Below, piece by piece: positions 7,935 to 17,467 of a stretch of 64,000 bases of DNA (positions are counted from its first letter, which is position 1; the number at the start of each line of letters is the position of its first letter). Made by a program: the position numbers and the translations under genes. Under the pieces are notes generated by a model. It did no database searches. It saw nothing but the letters and a program-made list of their open reading frames with translations, and was not told the DNA's origin. Origin of the DNA: Microcoleus sp. EPA2 (lineage in GTDB: Bacteria > Cyanobacteriota > Cyanobacteriia > Cyanobacteriales > Microcoleaceae). The DNA is taken from the NCBI GenBank assembly GCA_020882975.1, contig JAHRFD010000003.1, positions 255,044 through 319,043 of the forward strand. The letters run 5' to 3'.

Positions 7935-9560
7935 TTAAGACTCAGTTTGTGCCATAATAAGCGCAATATTTTCTCTAGCATATCCCACTTCAAAAGTCGA
8001 TTTCTCTGCCAGCAAATATGCAAGTTTGTTCAGGATATTTAAAAGTTCTTCATCTCCTTTAGTTTTCTGACACAAAACTTGCAACCGATTTTTTACCATT
8101 TTTAAAATATAACTGCTGGCATCGTATTTGCCTACTTTTTTAGCAAAATTTATGCTAAAATCATAATCTTTCAACAACCGCATATTTTCGATTTTTTGCG
8201 TTTTAATCGTCTCCAAAATCTCATATTTAAGCTTTTCTACTAACCTATCGGCAACATATTTCATCATCAAAGGCTGAAGTATAAACACTGTTTCTGTACC
8301 CTGATGGATTTTCTCAATCAAGGAGCGGCGGCTCAAAGAATCGAGATTTTTCACTAAATCAGAAAAAGAATACTTAGCCAAAATTTCCTGTCGCAAAGTG
8401 CCGAGGGAAACCGGAGTTTCCGCAATAGTCAGCCAATAGGTAATTTCAGTTTCAGCATTAGACATTCGCTCTAACTGCTGGGCGAGTAGATTGCTGATAT
8501 GTTCTTCAATGAATAATGCCGTTGCTTCCAAAAAACTACCAACATTCCCCTCGAAAAAATCCTGAATCGTTGTGGCTACAATCTTAAATGCTAATAAATT
8601 TCCTCCGTAGCGCTCTAGCAAAATTTTCCACTCACTATTTTGAGCAGATAAACCTTTTTCTTGAAAAATATTCTGGGCAATTTCCTGGGAAATCTCTGGT
8701 TTGAAAGAGCGTACTTTTTCCCCAGCTAACAAAGCGATTTCTGTTGGTTCTTCTGCACTAATTACCAGCAAACAGCTACGGTGATTAACCTCTGAAATCC
8801 GCACAATTAAATCTCGATATTCCTCCCAACCGGGACGGTAATTTCCTGCTAGTTCTTCCGGCTTCAGCACGGCTTCAAAATCGTCGAAAATCAGCAGAGA
8901 TCGGTGCTGGCGCAAATAATCAACTAGCAGGGAAATTTGACCGTTGATGTCGTCGGGTGGTAAATCGCTTGTTTGGTGGTTGGAAAAAAATTGAATTAAG
9001 TTGGTTAGAAACAGTTGGGGAGTCGGGTGCGATCGCCAAGAGCGCCAAACCACAAAATCAAACTCATTTTGGATCTGTGAGACTAATTTTACTGACAGAG
9101 TTGTTTTACCGCTACCAGCCAAGCCTAACAACGCCACCAGCCGACAATTATCTGAGACAATCCATTGCTTTAAAGTGTTTAATTCTTGAGTCCGTCCGTA
9201 AAAAACCGTAACATCCGGTGCTTCGCCCCAATCTTGTTGTCGGTGTGCGATCGCCATTTTTGATAGGCTTCCTTTACCTGTCGGACTAAAATCCCTCAAA
9301 CCGATTTCCTGATTGTATGACAACAGTAACTGATGCCTCAATTCTGACAATTTTCCTGGACCATTTCCGCTAATTTGAAACTTTTTGTAAACCTCGCCTA
9401 GTCTTTTGCGAACTGCGATGTCGCTAATGCCAAGCTTGGTGGCGATCGCGGAGGTAGTTTGACCATCGAGAGCCATAAACACAGTTTCTAACTCGGCATC
9501 TGTGACACCGCGCTCCTTGGCGATCGTTTGCACAAAGTTCTGAGGAATCTGAGTAGTCAA
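7935..9560 (-). CDS. STAND ATPase with N-terminal HTH domain (NB-ARC type)
   Basis: The 541-residue protein starts with a helix-turn-helix-like domain (about 10-80, including TTSAIATKLGISDIAVRKRL), of the type found at the N-terminus of many cyanobacterial signalling ATPases. An NB-ARC/STAND NTPase follows, with Walker A GLAGSGKTT (146-154) and Walker B LLIFDD (222-227), then a winged-helix region to about 430. Members of this family usually end in WD40 or TPR repeats that sense the signal; this one ends after about 100 helical residues with no recognisable repeats. Cytoplasmic. The ligand is unknown. It is transcribed alone, convergent with ndhD. Confidence 0.8.
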   Translation of the reverse strand: MTTQIPQNFVQTIAKERGVTDAELETVFMALDGQTTSAIATKLGISDIAVRKRLGEVYKKFQISGNGPGKLSELRHQLLLSYNQEIGLRDFSPTGKGSLSKMAIAHRQQDWGEAPDVTVFYGRTQELNTLKQWIVSDNCRLVALLGLAGSGKTTLSVKLVSQIQNEFDFVVWRSWRSHPTPQLFLTNLIQFFSNHQTSDLPPDDINGQISLLVDYLRQHRSLLIFDDFEAVLKPEELAGNYRPGWEEYRDLIVRISEVNHRSCLLVISAEEPTEIALLAGEKVRSFKPEISQEIAQNIFQEKGLSAQNSEWKILLERYGGNLLAFKIVATTIQDFFEGNVGSFLEATALFIEEHISNLLAQQLERMSNAETEITYWLTIAETPVSLGTLRQEILAKYSFSDLVKNLDSLSRRSLIEKIHQGTETVFILQPLMMKYVADRLVEKLKYEILETIKTQKIENMRLLKDYDFSINFAKKVGKYDASSYILKMVKNRLQVLCQKTKGDEELLNILNKLAYLLAEKSTFEVGYARENIALIMAQTES

Positions 9561-9624
9561 GGTAGGAATCTCGCCAATGCTAAAATATATACATATTATT
9601 ATATTGTGTCACCTTGTGTTAGCA

Positions 9625-9650
9625 CCCCGACTGGCCAGAATTAGTCGGGG
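9625..9650. repeat. hairpin between DUF1361 and NB-ARC genes
   Basis: CCCCGACT (9625-9632) and AGTCGGGG (9643-9650) form a perfect 8-bp stem with a 10-base loop. It sits between two co-directional minus-strand genes, downstream of the DUF1361 gene. There is no T-run, so a terminator role is only possible. Confidence 0.5.
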
Positions 9651-9682
9651 GTCTAGGTCCGAACCCATGTCAAATCTTCTAT

Positions 9683-10570
9683 TTAAAATCTCACATCGAT
9701 GGGTTCGGAAGAATTACCGGTGGCACCGGAAAACTCTGACTGGGATTGATGCGGGTAAAATCGCTGGCTAATTCCCAAAGTAATTTGCTTCATCACCCAA
9801 TACAAACTGGCAATTACTAAAAAAGTCGCAGCAATTAATAAAACCGGACGTTTCCCCATCAAATCGTTCATCACAGTATTAACTAACGCATCGGGATTAG
9901 TAATGATATCCCAACTGTTGAACCGGATAAATCGCCCTAAATAAATGCCGATCGCCGAAAGTGCGTGTATAGTTAACTCAGCTACTAGGACAAATTTGCC
10001 CCAACCCTGTTGGCTCAAATAGTAACCAAAACTCATCACCGACAGCACGTAAGCCTGAACCCCTGCGATCATAAACACCAAATATTGGGGAATCAAAGCT
10101 AGAGTCACCACCCACACCGAGTGTCCCTGTTTAATCTGGTCGATCAAATGGATGATATCAGTTAAAACATAGGGCGCATTGGGCAAAAAGGCAATGAATG
10201 CCAAAAAACCACCCCACCAGCGGAGAGAGCGCACACCGCGCTGTCGCAGTACCCAGATATCTACAGCCATCAGTGTCAGCGTAATCGCGATCGCCCCCAA
10301 AAGGTAAGTTTTGCCCAAATCGTGGACAATGTACCTTAGATGTAACAAAACCAGGGATATAGAGGGCAAAAGAGTAGCCCCCAGCAAAAAACTTGTCCCC
10401 CACATCAGCCAGCGCGATCGAGGTTTGCGAAACAGCCAAAAACTCAGCGCTAACGGTACCAAAGCTAAGAATAAATTCCAAGACATCCACCGGACATTGT
10501 GTCCCATTGCCTGCAACGCTTCTAGGAGCAATCCCATCATGTCAAATTTCCTAAAAATATCATGGTTCAA
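9683..10570 (-). CDS. DUF1361 membrane protein
   Basis: A 295-residue integral membrane protein with about six to seven hydrophobic segments and the family motif LPNAPYVLTDIIHL in the middle, which marks DUF1361. The function of the family is unknown. The first 10 residues are probably not translated: MMGLLLEAL at residues 11-12 (10540 or 10537) gives a more usual start, as the leader before it is polar. The hydrophilic tail (about 25 residues) is probably cytoplasmic. The gene follows a histidine kinase gene on the same strand, 55 bases downstream, so the two may be co-transcribed. Confidence 0.8.
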   Translation of the reverse strand: MNHDIFRKFDMMGLLLEALQAMGHNVRWMSWNLFLALVPLALSFWLFRKPRSRWLMWGTSFLLGATLLPSISLVLLHLRYIVHDLGKTYLLGAIAITLTLMAVDIWVLRQRGVRSLRWWGGFLAFIAFLPNAPYVLTDIIHLIDQIKQGHSVWVVTLALIPQYLVFMIAGVQAYVLSVMSFGYYLSQQGWGKFVLVAELTIHALSAIGIYLGRFIRFNSWDIITNPDALVNTVMNDLMGKRPVLLIAATFLVIASLYWVMKQITLGISQRFYPHQSQSEFSGATGNSSEPIDVRF

Positions 10571-10625
10571 TGCAGCACCGCTTCGCCAGCAGCTTGAATC
10601 TATTTTAATCGCTTATTGTTTGCGG

Positions 10626-13600
10626 TCAATTCCGTACCAGACTAATCGGAATTGAAATCCTAAAAGTTGTACCCTGTCCTATTTCTGAAAAACACTCTAT
10701 TTTGCCTTTGTGCTTCTGAACCACAATCGAGTGAGAAATCGACATTCCCAAGCCCGTACCTTTTCCAACTTCTTTGGTAGTATAAAACGGATTAAAAATG
10801 CGATCGATCGTCGTCTGTGGCATTCCCGTACCATTGTCGGAGATTTCCACCGCTACCATATTCTCACCAATCACCTGAGTGGCGATCGCAATTCTGCCAG
10901 GATTTGCCTCCGCTGCCGCCACAGAGAACTTTTGATACCGTTCCTCGATCGCATCAATGGCATTAGCAATAATATTCATAAATACCTGATTCAGTTGGCT
11001 AGGATAACAATCCACCAGTGGTATGTTGCTGAATTCATGAATTACATTAATTTCCGGCCAGCCATTAAGCCCCTTCAATCGGTGCTGCAAAATTAACAAA
11101 GTGCTGTCAATTCCTCCATGAAGATCCACCGGCTTCATTTCCGATTCGTCCAGTCGCGAGAAATTCCTGAGCGACAAAACAATTTGCCTGATGCGTTTGG
11201 TTCCTACCTCCATCGACCTCACTATTTTGTTTAAATCTTCTGAGACAAAATCTAAATCCATTTCTTCAATCTTATCAAGGATTATAGGATTAGGTTCTGG
11301 ATATTCTTCGGCATACAAATTGACCAATTCAATTAACTGTTTCGTATAATCCTCGACATATTTAATGTTGCCATGAATAAAGTTAACCGGATTATTAATT
11401 TCATGAGCAATTCCAGCCACCAGTTCACCCAAAGAAGACATTTTTTCCGTTTGAACTAACTGACTTTGAGTAGACCGCAATTCCAACAGTGCTTGTTCTA
11501 GTTGTTGAGCTCTTTCTCTTTCTCGCGCGTCACTTTGGCGCAGTGCTTCTGTTCTCTGTAACACTCTATTTTCTAAATCTTCATTCAATTTTTGAAGACT
11601 CTCTTCTGCTTGTTTGCGCTCGATGGCAATTCCTGCTAAATTCTTGACAAAATCTATAAATTTCCAGTCAAACTTTTCGGGTGTATGTGGCTCAGTATAA
11701 TACAGGGCAAAGGTTCCCAAAAGCTTGTCGTTAGATGATATAATAGGAGTAGATGAACAAGCTCTGAGTCCAAAACTTAAAGCAAAATCTCGATAATCTT
11801 CCCACAACGGATCGGTGGCAATATCTGTAACAATCACAGACTCTTTCCGATAGATAGCAGTGCCACAGGAACCGACATTAGGACCGATCGCCATGCCCTC
11901 AATAGCAGCATTGTAACTCTCAGGTAAACTCGGTGCAGCTCCGTTCACCAGGTGTTTGCCATCTGGAGCTAGAATCAAGATCGAACCCATCACATCTTTA
12001 CATTGCTGCTCGATAATTTTCACTAAGGCATTTAAAGTATCGCCCAGAGGCGCACTTTTAGCAATCATTTCTAATATTTGTTTTTGGGCGGCCAACCAAC
12101 TTTCACCTTGCTTGCGCTCCGTAATGTCACGGGCTACGCACAGAAATGTGTTTGACTGCATGGGTGAAATAGTAGCAGCAAACCAGAGGTCTTTGTCTCC
12201 AATAGGTAAGCTGTATTCGAGTGAATTAGTTTGTTGGGTTGCGGCAGTAAGTCTAATTTGATTTAGTAAAAAATCTGCTATTTTTGGTGGCAGAATCTCG
12301 CCGATAGTTTTGCCGATAACTTCCGTCGGTGGTTTGTACAAAAGGCGGGGATTTGTCGGCGCAATTTTGAGGTATCTTCCCTCTATATCAATTACAAAAA
12401 TGACATCGTTCATGGCGGCAAATAAAGCTCGCAGTTCTGCTTCAGAATCTTGGAGAGCGATTTCAGTTTTTTTGCGATCGCTAATATCAGTTCCAATACA
12501 CAACATCCCTCTCAAACGGCCTTTCCGATCTCGCAAAGCTTGATTTCGCCACGCGATCCAAACTCTTTCTCCATGACGGCGGATCTGTTCATTCTCCTGA
12601 ATTGTAAAGTATCGATTCCGGTGTAGCAGGAATTCCCGCATCATGGCAGGGAGTTGATTTTTCGACAAAGTTGTCTCCGATATCAGATTCCAGAAATCAT
12701 TTTTGCCAATAATTTCGGCTTGTGAATACCCAAAAAAACTTTCAGCAAACTCGTTCAAAAAAGTAACATTTCCCTCACGGTCTAACTGCACAATAATGCA
12801 ATTGGCATTCTCTACCAATTGCCTGTATTTAGCTTCACTTTCTCGCAACTTTGTAGACCCATACACCAAACTAAAGACCACCACAGAGCTCACAACTGCC
12901 AGCAAGCCACCACCAGCAAGCAGCAACCCCCGCTGCGGCGAATTCTGGGGCCATCCCCCCAGGGGAATGGCGGCTAACTGCCAGGAACCGTTGGGCAATG
13001 TCACTTCCAGCAATACGGGTGCTTGCTGGAAAATTGCAGGGTTGCCAAAAAAGACTTCCCCAGTCACACCCCGGCCGTCTTTGCCTCGGAGAGCGTATTC
13101 TAGCTGGGCAGAAGGGTCTTTGATCCCTGCCTCTTGGAGGAGGGTATCTTGGTCGATGAGAACCCCTGTTAACCCCCAAAAATCACCGCTTTCTGGAGCG
13201 GCGCCCGGTGGTGTCAGAAAAATGGGCGATCGACTGACAAAGCCGACATTCCCCGCTAATAATTTCACAGGGCCCGCCAGTACAGTTTTGCGAGTCGCGA
13301 TCGCCTCTTCCACCATTTTTCGTTGCTGAGGTACGGCACTCAAGTCCACGCCGATCGCCGATTCATTTCCTTCTCGCGGATACATATAAGTGATGGTAGT
13401 CCCTTTCACTAAACCTATACTGCGAATGCCAGTTTGGTTTGCCAGCAGAATTCTCCCGGTAGCTGCAAACTCCTCTTCGCTGATGTTTGGATTTTGGGAG
13501 AGATCCGCCACCAAACCGCGCATCAAAAACAGCCGCGAGTTCAACTTACCTTCGAGATTAGAACGAATTGTGCTGAGTTGATTGAGAGTAATCGCACGGT

Positions 13601-13727
13601 TTTCCAGCAAAAACCGCTGCTGTTGAGATCGATCTAAAATGCCAACTCCGGCCACAATTGCTACTGCTGCCGTAATTGCGGCTAAATACGGTGAAATTTG
13701 GCAATTTTTCATCCTCAAGTCACGCAT
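10626..13727 (-). CDS. membrane sensor histidine kinase (CHASE-PAS-PAS-GAF-HisKA-HATPase)
   Basis: This 1033-residue kinase has a membrane segment near 13-31, an extracytoplasmic CHASE-type sensor domain (about 50-250), a second segment near 267-290, two PAS domains (about 295-420 and 425-540), a GAF domain (about 555-705), a coiled coil, and a kinase core. The phosphorylated histidine is H775 in GIAHEINNPV; the ATP site shows MNIIANAIDA, DNGTGMP and GKGTGLGM. CHASE senses small external ligands in other systems. No response regulator gene is adjacent, so its partner lies elsewhere. The start may be residue 6 (13712, MKNCQIS), which gives a shorter cytoplasmic leader. Domain order is clear; the stimulus is unknown. 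Confidence 0.9.
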   Translation of the reverse strand: MRDLRMKNCQISPYLAAITAAVAIVAGVGILDRSQQQRFLLENRAITLNQLSTIRSNLEGKLNSRLFLMRGLVADLSQNPNISEEEFAATGRILLANQTGIRSIGLVKGTTITYMYPREGNESAIGVDLSAVPQQRKMVEEAIATRKTVLAGPVKLLAGNVGFVSRSPIFLTPPGAAPESGDFWGLTGVLIDQDTLLQEAGIKDPSAQLEYALRGKDGRGVTGEVFFGNPAIFQQAPVLLEVTLPNGSWQLAAIPLGGWPQNSPQRGLLLAGGGLLAVVSSVVVFSLVYGSTKLRESEAKYRQLVENANCIIVQLDREGNVTFLNEFAESFFGYSQAEIIGKNDFWNLISETTLSKNQLPAMMREFLLHRNRYFTIQENEQIRRHGERVWIAWRNQALRDRKGRLRGMLCIGTDISDRKKTEIALQDSEAELRALFAAMNDVIFVIDIEGRYLKIAPTNPRLLYKPPTEVIGKTIGEILPPKIADFLLNQIRLTAATQQTNSLEYSLPIGDKDLWFAATISPMQSNTFLCVARDITERKQGESWLAAQKQILEMIAKSAPLGDTLNALVKIIEQQCKDVMGSILILAPDGKHLVNGAAPSLPESYNAAIEGMAIGPNVGSCGTAIYRKESVIVTDIATDPLWEDYRDFALSFGLRACSSTPIISSNDKLLGTFALYYTEPHTPEKFDWKFIDFVKNLAGIAIERKQAEESLQKLNEDLENRVLQRTEALRQSDARERERAQQLEQALLELRSTQSQLVQTEKMSSLGELVAGIAHEINNPVNFIHGNIKYVEDYTKQLIELVNLYAEEYPEPNPIILDKIEEMDLDFVSEDLNKIVRSMEVGTKRIRQIVLSLRNFSRLDESEMKPVDLHGGIDSTLLILQHRLKGLNGWPEINVIHEFSNIPLVDCYPSQLNQVFMNIIANAIDAIEERYQKFSVAAAEANPGRIAIATQVIGENMVAVEISDNGTGMPQTTIDRIFNPFYTTKEVGKGTGLGMSISHSIVVQKHKGKIECFSEIGQGTTFRISIPISLVRN

Positions 13728-13964
13728 TTCTGTCTAATTTAATGATTTTTTTCAGTCTTAAGATAGATTTATTTTAGTCGGATCTCGCTAATTGACTTCC
13801 ATTCTCCCATTCTCCGCCTCTTCCACTCCGTCCCTAACCCACACTTTAAATGCGTAGCGCCCAATTTACCCTTGGGGGCGATCGGCATTTAGTCGATTCA
13901 GCGGATTAAAATAAAGTTAGGAACTCTTTCAACGCTAAGGCGACTCACTCCTAGGGACAAATAG

Positions 13965-15332
13965 ATGCAGGAACAATTGATGGAAGCGATCGCACCCTAC
14001 CGCGATCGGGTAGATTATCTAGAAGTTCGCCTCGAACAAAGCGAGTCAACAGCCATTAGTTTTCGTGGGCCTCAGTTGGATGCTGTCAACCGCAGTTTTA
14101 GCCTCGCTGGTGGTATCCGCGCCTGTCACAAAGGTGGCTGGAGTTTTGTCACTTTTAATGGTTTGGCTGAATTAAAAGACCGTATCGAAGAAGCTGTAAT
14201 TCAGTCTCGCTTAGTAGGTAGCGAAAAAACTATACTAGCAGATGTCACCCCGATTCAAGATTATGTAGCGGTGGAATTAGGTGGCGATCCTCGCTCGATT
14301 ACTTTAGCCCAAAAGCGACAATTGCTCGAATCTTACAACCAATTGTTATTAGATTATGACCCGCGGATTCAGACTACAATTGCCGGTTATAGCGATCGAT
14401 TTGGGATTACTTATTTTGTAAATTCCCAAGGCACTTCCATCGCTCAAGAGCGATTGGATGTCACCGGACGTTTTGGCGCGATCGCCCGTGGTGACGGCGG
14501 CATTGTCCGCCAAGGGTTTGAGTCGATTCATTCGCGATCGGACTACAATGTCTTGACAAATATTGAAGATCGTGTTAAGAGTGCTGCCGTTCGAGCTGTC
14601 AGTCAACTGGAAGCAAAATCAGTCAAAGGTGGCCAGTATCCAGTCATTTTAGACCCTTATTTATCAGGGGTATTTATTCACGAAGCTTTCGGCCATTTAT
14701 CGGAAGCAGACGGCATTTACGAAAACCCCAAAATGCAGGAATTGTTGACCTTGGGTAAACCTGTCGCCATCGAACAATTGAATGTCATCGATGATGCCAC
14801 CTTACCAGGATTACCGGGAACATTGAAATACGACGACGAAGGCGTACCCGCCCAGTGCAAGCATTTAATTAAAAATGGGGTGTTAACCACTCGAATGCAC
14901 AATCGGGAAACTGCCGGCAAAATGGGCGAAAGTCCCACGGGAAATGCGCGGGCTTTGAGTGCTAGTTTTATGCCCTTGGTGCGCATGACTAATACGGCGA
15001 TCGAATCTGGAGAAAATTCTTTTGATGACATGATTGGTGACATCGCAGAAGGAGTTTATGCAGTGCGGATGCTGGGAGGACAAACCAACGGTGAAATGTT
15101 TACCTTTGCAGCGGCTCAAGGTTACATGATTCGCGACGGCAAATTAGCAGAACCTGTGAGTGATGTCACCTTAAGTGGTAACGTATTTCAGACGCTCAAG
15201 GACATTGAGGCGATCGGAAATGACTCAGTTTATGCCTACGGCGGTTGTGGTAAAGGCGGCCAGGGCGGCTTACCAGTCAGTGTCGGTGGCCCCCATTTAC
15301 GGATTAAAAATGTGGTTGTCGGAGGCAGATAA
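13965..15332 (+). CDS. tldD: TldD family zinc metalloprotease
   Basis: The 455-residue protein carries HEAFGH at 239-244, the HExxxH zinc motif of TldD, and C428 in GGCGKGGQ, which fits the third zinc ligand described for Escherichia coli TldD. With TldE/PmbA the enzyme degrades or trims unfolded peptides; in other bacteria the pair matures peptide natural products. No pmbA partner is next to it. The start at 13965 lacks a clear ribosome site; MEAIAPY six residues later (13980) is an alternative. Downstream lies a disrupted terminator and a nest of repeats. Confidence 0.92.
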   Translation: MQEQLMEAIAPYRDRVDYLEVRLEQSESTAISFRGPQLDAVNRSFSLAGGIRACHKGGWSFVTFNGLAELKDRIEEAVIQSRLVGSEKTILADVTPIQDYVAVELGGDPRSITLAQKRQLLESYNQLLLDYDPRIQTTIAGYSDRFGITYFVNSQGTSIAQERLDVTGRFGAIARGDGGIVRQGFESIHSRSDYNVLTNIEDRVKSAAVRAVSQLEAKSVKGGQYPVILDPYLSGVFIHEAFGHLSEADGIYENPKMQELLTLGKPVAIEQLNVIDDATLPGLPGTLKYDDEGVPAQCKHLIKNGVLTTRMHNRETAGKMGESPTGNARALSASFMPLVRMTNTAIESGENSFDDMIGDIAEGVYAVRMLGGQTNGEMFTFAAAQGYMIRDGKLAEPVSDVTLSGNVFQTLKDIEAIGNDSVYAYGGCGKGGQGGLPVSVGGPHLRIKNVVVGGR

Positions 15333-15749
15333 TCCTGAATAACTCATAAAAAACCCCGGTTGCTAAAAAGCTTGCTGTATCAGCATTCTTCAGCTCGATC
15401 TTCTTCTTTCCCCCCTAGGGGGCCCGGCTGTTTCATTCTCCAAAAAAAGAGGGCTTTGTAGGGGTAGTGCCCCCGTGCCTACCCCCCCCACCAACTCTCT
15501 TCTCTTGCTTCGCGTACTACCCTACGGGAACCCCTGCGGGGAACGCGCCTTCGCGGTTAAATCACCTGACGATACAACCGGAATTGATATGATATCAAAT
15601 CCGGTAACATCGTCCTGTATTCATCTCTCTTATCTCCCTCTGTGTTCTCTGCGTTCTAGGTCCGGTTAAATCATTCCGATGCAGCCGGAAACGATATGAC
15701 TTCTTGCTTCTACTTAATCCTGATTGACTAATAAAAAACCCCGGTTGCT
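15331..15749. repeat. repeat nest flanked by a duplicated half-terminator
   Basis: The 548 bases between tldD and the next gene hold no coding sequence I can support. A 34-base sequence at 15331-15364, ending AAAAAACCCCGGTTGCT, recurs at 15716-15749 with three differences. The second copy is completed by its inverted arm, the first is not. Between them lie pieces of several dispersed elements: a half copy (15425-15480) of the element at 47378-47527, a nearly perfect 29-base palindrome at 15577-15605, and a segment near 15620-15689 shared with 54611-54680. Confidence 0.7.
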
Positions 15750-15770
15750 TGAAGCAACCGGGGTTTTTTT
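15733..15770 (+). terminator. rho-independent terminator, symmetric
   Basis: CCCCGGTTGCTT pairs with AAGCAACCGGGG (15739-15763), with A6 before and T7 after. The symmetry allows it to work in both directions: for tldD on the plus strand and for the 49-aa gene on the minus strand. Confidence 0.85.
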
Positions 15771-15880
15771 CTACGGAATAACAGAGGAGTGAACTTTCAC
15801 AGGTATTGATGGCAAGAACTCACACAATCATTTCACCTGCACAGACAAATTCTAGACAACAAATTGTTGTGTCCGCTGAT

Positions 15881-16030
15881 TTAAAGCTGTCTCATTTCTT
15901 CTTCCAGCACCCGAACCAAATCTTGATTGCCACTGGCTTTCGCTACTTCGATGCGGTGCATCAGTTGCTTCTGAATATTAGCTCGGTGGGTTTCAACAGT
16001 TTTTTTGACGTTTTGGCGATTTGTGTTCAT
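15881..16030 (-). CDS. small conserved-looking hypothetical protein, 49 aa
   Basis: This short frame encodes a 49-residue charged helical protein starting MNTNRQNVKKTVETHRANIQ and ending VLEEEMRQL. It has an ATG start at 16030 with AAGGAA about 8 bases upstream, good codon structure, no overlap with another gene, and the symmetric terminator at 15733-15770 just beyond it. The composition (heptad-like leucines and many charged residues) suggests a single coiled-coil hairpin. I do not recognise a named family. It is a plausible real gene. Confidence 0.6.
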   Translation of the reverse strand: MNTNRQNVKKTVETHRANIQKQLMHRIEVAKASGNQDLVRVLEEEMRQL

Positions 16031-16129
16031 GGTGGACGTTCCTTATATTAAATTTGGTGTAACCAGCTACTCCTTTAATATAGCGCAAAATTGCAAAAAG
16101 TATCTAAATTTACAAAAAGTTTATAAATA

Positions 16130-16158
16130 TTGACCGAGGGACCACAATACTGTATAAT
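16130..16158 (+). promoter_or_regulatory. strong consensus-type promoter reading towards bioF antisense
   Basis: TTGACC (16130-16135), a 17-base spacer and TATAAT (16153-16158) make the best sigma-70 promoter I found in the window. It points right, yet the only gene ahead, bioF, is on the opposite strand. A transcript starting near 16165 would run through the bioF terminator region and antisense to the end of bioF. No downstream reading frame was found. Confidence 0.55.
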
Positions 16159-16192
16159 AGACTGCGAAAGTCAATAGCGAAATCTTGACAAT

Positions 16193-16237
16193 CAAAAACC
16201 AGAGGACATCGGGCATCGGTAGCCGTCTGTCCCCTCT
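16193..16237 (-). terminator. bioF terminator
   Basis: On the minus strand, three bases after the bioF stop, AGAGGGGACA pairs with TGTCCTCT with a 2-base bulge around an inner GC-rich stem, followed by GGTTTTTG. This is a reasonable rho-independent terminator for bioF. Confidence 0.5.
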
Positions 16238-16240
16238 CCC

Positions 16241-17401
16241 TTAAATTTGTGCCAAAGCCTTTGCCAAATGCTGAAGGTGTCCCAACTCATGAGTTGCCAT
16301 CAGCGAAATCCGAATTCGACTCACACTCACAGTCGGAGGGCGAATGGCGGGGGCAAAAATACCCATCTCCTTCAGTTTGCTACTAGCGGTTAAAGCTGTG
16401 GCTGCATCCTTTAAGGGAAAACTGAAAATGGGCGAGAGTGAATTGGTAATCGGTAATTGGTAATGGGCGATCGCCTCATCTCGGAAATTTTGGATATTTT
16501 GCTGTAGCCTGCGTCGTCGATCGGGTTCTTGCTGTACAATCTTCACAGCTTCCAAAGCAGCAGCCGTGTCGGCTGGTGTCAATCCCGTAGTATAAATCCA
16601 AGTCGGAGCTCGATTGCGCAGAAAATCAATCGCAGCAGCATCCCCTGCAACATAGCCACCCAAACTTCCCAAAGCTTTGCTGAGTGTACCCACTTGAATC
16701 AAGGTTTCTCCCGTACACCCGAAATGTTCCACACAACCAGCGCCCCTAGCGCCCAAAACTCCTGTAGCATGAGCTTCGTCTACTAATACCATACAGTTAA
16801 ATTGTTTGGCCACCGCTAACAACTGCGGTAACGGGCACAAGTCTCCATCCATACTGAAGACGCTATCGGTAACAATCAAACACTTGCGGTATCGATCGCG
16901 ATTTTCAGTAAGCAGAGCTCTGACATCCTCAACATTGCAGCGATCGTATTCTAGAGTCTGAGCTTGGCTGAGTGTGGCTCCATTTTTCAGGCTGGAATGG
17001 TTGTACTTGTCAGATAATATCAAATCCCGTTTGCCGACGAGGGAGGCGATCGCCCCTAAATTCGCCAAATATCCCGAACTAAAGACTAAAGCATCCTCAG
17101 TTTGTTTTAAATTAGCAATACTCTGTTCTAGCTGTCGGTGCAAATCGCGGTGCCCCCCCACTAGCCTCGAACCAGTCGTACCCGTACCAAATTCCTGAGT
17201 TGCAGCCATCGCCGCTTGAATCAACCTATCATCCCCCGCAAGTCCCAGATAATCGTTGCTAGCAAAGTTAATTAGCCAGTCCCCGGCTAATTTTACCCTA
17301 GGGCCTGGACAACTTTCGATCGATTGTGGCGATCGATACCAATTGGCGCGGTGAATAGTGTCTAAATCCTTCTCTATCCAAGCATAAGGGTCAGCGTTCA
17401 T
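16241..17401 (-). CDS. bioF: 8-amino-7-oxononanoate synthase
   Basis: This 386-residue PLP enzyme of the alpha-oxoamine synthase family joins pimeloyl-ACP (or CoA) and alanine in biotin synthesis, in the cytosol. Motifs seen: [13 protein letters not shown] (71-83), the DEAHATG block (208-214), and the PLP lysine K242 in GTLSKALGS. At 312-321 the sequence [10 protein letters not shown] is the translation of a cyanobacterial short tandem repeat (16441-16466), inserted in frame in a surface region between the large and C-terminal domains. Length and remaining motifs are normal, so the enzyme is probably active. No other bio genes adjoin. Divergent from the DHH gene with only 66 bases between starts. 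Confidence 0.92.
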   Translation of the reverse strand: MNADPYAWIEKDLDTIHRANWYRSPQSIESCPGPRVKLAGDWLINFASNDYLGLAGDDRLIQAAMAATQEFGTGTTGSRLVGGHRDLHRQLEQSIANLKQTEDALVFSSGYLANLGAIASLVGKRDLILSDKYNHSSLKNGATLSQAQTLEYDRCNVEDVRALLTENRDRYRKCLIVTDSVFSMDGDLCPLPQLLAVAKQFNCMVLVDEAHATGVLGARGAGCVEHFGCTGETLIQVGTLSKALGSLGGYVAGDAAAIDFLRNRAPTWIYTTGLTPADTAAALEAVKIVQQEPDRRRRLQQNIQNFRDEAIAHYQLPITNSLSPIFSFPLKDAATALTASSKLKEMGIFAPAIRPPTVSVSRIRISLMATHELGHLQHLAKALAQI

Positions 17402-17467
17402 AGTGGAAAGCGATCGAGTAATAAGTTATATTGTCTGATAATCAGTTCCTCAATTTCTCAAAAGCAT

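Noticed and set aside
9624-9652. Hairpin as a tRNA or terminator
   Set aside because: No tRNA arms fit and no T-run follows; kept only as a repeat.
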